Shown in pieces: positions 63,544 to 64,000 of a stretch of DNA of 64,000 bases (positions are counted from its first letter, which is position 1; every line of letters starts with the position of its first letter). The notes beneath the pieces were generated by a model, which was given only the letters and a program-made list of their open reading frames with translations, made no database searches and had not been told where the DNA came from. The position numbers and the translations under genes were made by a program. This stretch comes from Spirulina subsalsa PCC 9445. Lineage in GTDB: Bacteria; Cyanobacteriota; Cyanobacteriia; Cyanobacteriales; Spirulinaceae. Where the stretch lies: the NCBI RefSeq assembly GCF_000314005.1, contig NZ_JH980292.1:5119894-5183893 (forward strand), given 5' to 3'.

Positions 63544-63615
63544 GGGTCGCTAACTCAACGGTAGAGTACTCGGCTTTTAACCGATTAGTTCCGGGTTCGA
63601 ATCCCGGGCGACCCA
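63544..63615 (+). tRNA. trnK: tRNA-Lys(TTT)
   Basis: 72 nt. Acceptor stem GGGTCGC / GCGACCC with discriminator A. D-arm ACTC..GAGT. Anticodon arm CTCGG-CTTTTAA-CCGAT with anticodon TTT (one C-T mismatch at the stem base). T-arm CCGGG-TTCGAAT-CCCGG. CCA is not encoded, which is common in cyanobacteria. Confidence 0.96.
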
Positions 63616-63664
63616 TTCCCAGCCTAAAAATACTGGATTCCAAAAATTCCCCAGAGTAAAAATA

Positions 63665-63715
63665 CTTAAGTCTGAAAAAAACTTTAAGATTCTGGTAAAC
63701 TAACTTAAGATTACC
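63665..63715 (+). promoter_or_regulatory. TTAAG motif cluster upstream of the aldolase gene
   Basis: CTTAAG (63665-63670), CTTTAAGATT (63682-63691) and CTTAAGATTACC (63704-63715), spaced about 18-21 bp, lie 160-210 bp before the fba start codon. They resemble the TTAAGTT elements upstream of ppsA and could bind a shared regulator. Confidence 0.4.
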
Positions 63716-63873
63716 TAAAAGACGACAGGGAAATCACAGGATAATCCCGGACATCCTAATCTCGGGTTGGCTGTGGAAACCTGTCAAAGATCAAAAAAAA
63801 CGTTTATCTGGCTTGTGCTAGCTGAAAGCTCAACCCAATAACAAGACCGAACAAACCATTAGGAGGATATTTT

Positions 63874-64000
63874 ATGGCGCTTGTACCTATGCGGCTGCTC
63901 TTAGACCACGCTGCCGAGAATGATTATGGGATTCCTGCTTACAATGTGAACAACATGGAGCAAATCATCTCCATCATGCAGGCAGCCCAAGAAGCTGACA
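63874..64000 (+). CDS. fba: Class II fructose-1,6-bisphosphate aldolase (3' end outside window)
   Basis: The first 42 codons are visible: [20 protein letters not shown], then [10 protein letters not shown], the standard start of zinc-dependent class II aldolase (CbbA/FbaA), which acts in glycolysis and the Calvin cycle. A perfect AGGAGG ribosome-binding site lies 7 nt upstream of the ATG. The frame is open to the window edge. Confidence 0.94.
   Translation, partial: MALVPMRLLLDHAAENDYGIPAYNVNNMEQIISIMQAAQEAD

Overview
The window is cyanobacterial chromosome. The evidence is the very frequent GCGATCGC (HIP1-type) octamer and the gene families present: PatA-type PATAN response regulators, ferredoxin-type glutamate synthase, the 2-oxoglutarate decarboxylase/succinate-semialdehyde dehydrogenase pair, XisH/XisI, DUF928, DUF2997, a VKOR-thioredoxin fusion, a PEP-CTERM protein and a HAS-barrel protein. 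The many repeats, RAYT transposases and toxin-antitoxin genes suggest a filamentous (Oscillatoria/Spirulina-like) genome. The genus cannot be fixed from the sequence alone.

Layout. 1-5.3 kb: 3' part of a giant Ser/Thr kinase-ATPase-GAF-histidine kinase. 5.5-7.8 kb: trpB and a DUF928 exported protein, divergent. 8.1-15.2 kb: a minus-strand signalling block with a soluble five-GAF chemoreceptor and two PatA-like regulators. 15.4-20.4 kb: VKOR-Trx disulfide oxidase, a Uma2 nuclease-like gene beside the tail of a lost paralogue, and a membrane Fe-S protein with a cyclic-nucleotide-binding domain. 21-23.2 kb: DUF1667 plus FAD oxidoreductase. 23.4-26.7 kb: the two enzymes that close the cyanobacterial TCA cycle. 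26.9-32.6 kb: RAYT transposase with its REP array, then ferredoxin-dependent GOGAT. 32.6-38.8 kb: a compact five-gene minus-strand operon (TPR-CHAT protease, XisH, XisI, small protein, C-terminally membrane-anchored protein), which is the best candidate for a poorly described conflict system. 38.9-42 kb: a toxin-antitoxin and repeat island with a decayed second RAYT. 42-48 kb: uvrC, PEP-CTERM protein, smpB, small genes and an exported CAP-domain protein. 48.3-51.9 kb: DUF2997, GrpE-like, Hsp70-like and HAS-barrel genes. 52-55.3 kb: ppsA with a long, structured and motif-rich upstream region. 55.3-64 kb: pmbA and tldD, a truncated mntP, a flavin amine oxidase, recF, a DUF4351 protein, tRNA-Lys(TTT) and the start of class II fructose-bisphosphate aldolase.

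Genes that work together. GOGAT, 2-oxoglutarate decarboxylase and SSADH all act on 2-oxoglutarate at the C/N branch point. ppsA and fba act in glycolysis/gluconeogenesis and both have clustered TTAAG-type motifs upstream. TldD and PmbA form one heteromeric protease. The GrpE-like/Hsp70-like pair looks like a dedicated chaperone module.

Mobile DNA. Four copies of a 146-178 bp MITE-like element share 15-bp terminal inverted repeats, and each is flanked by a perfect 6-bp target duplication of the form TNNNTA. Two REP-type palindrome families each sit beside a RAYT gene, one intact and one truncated.
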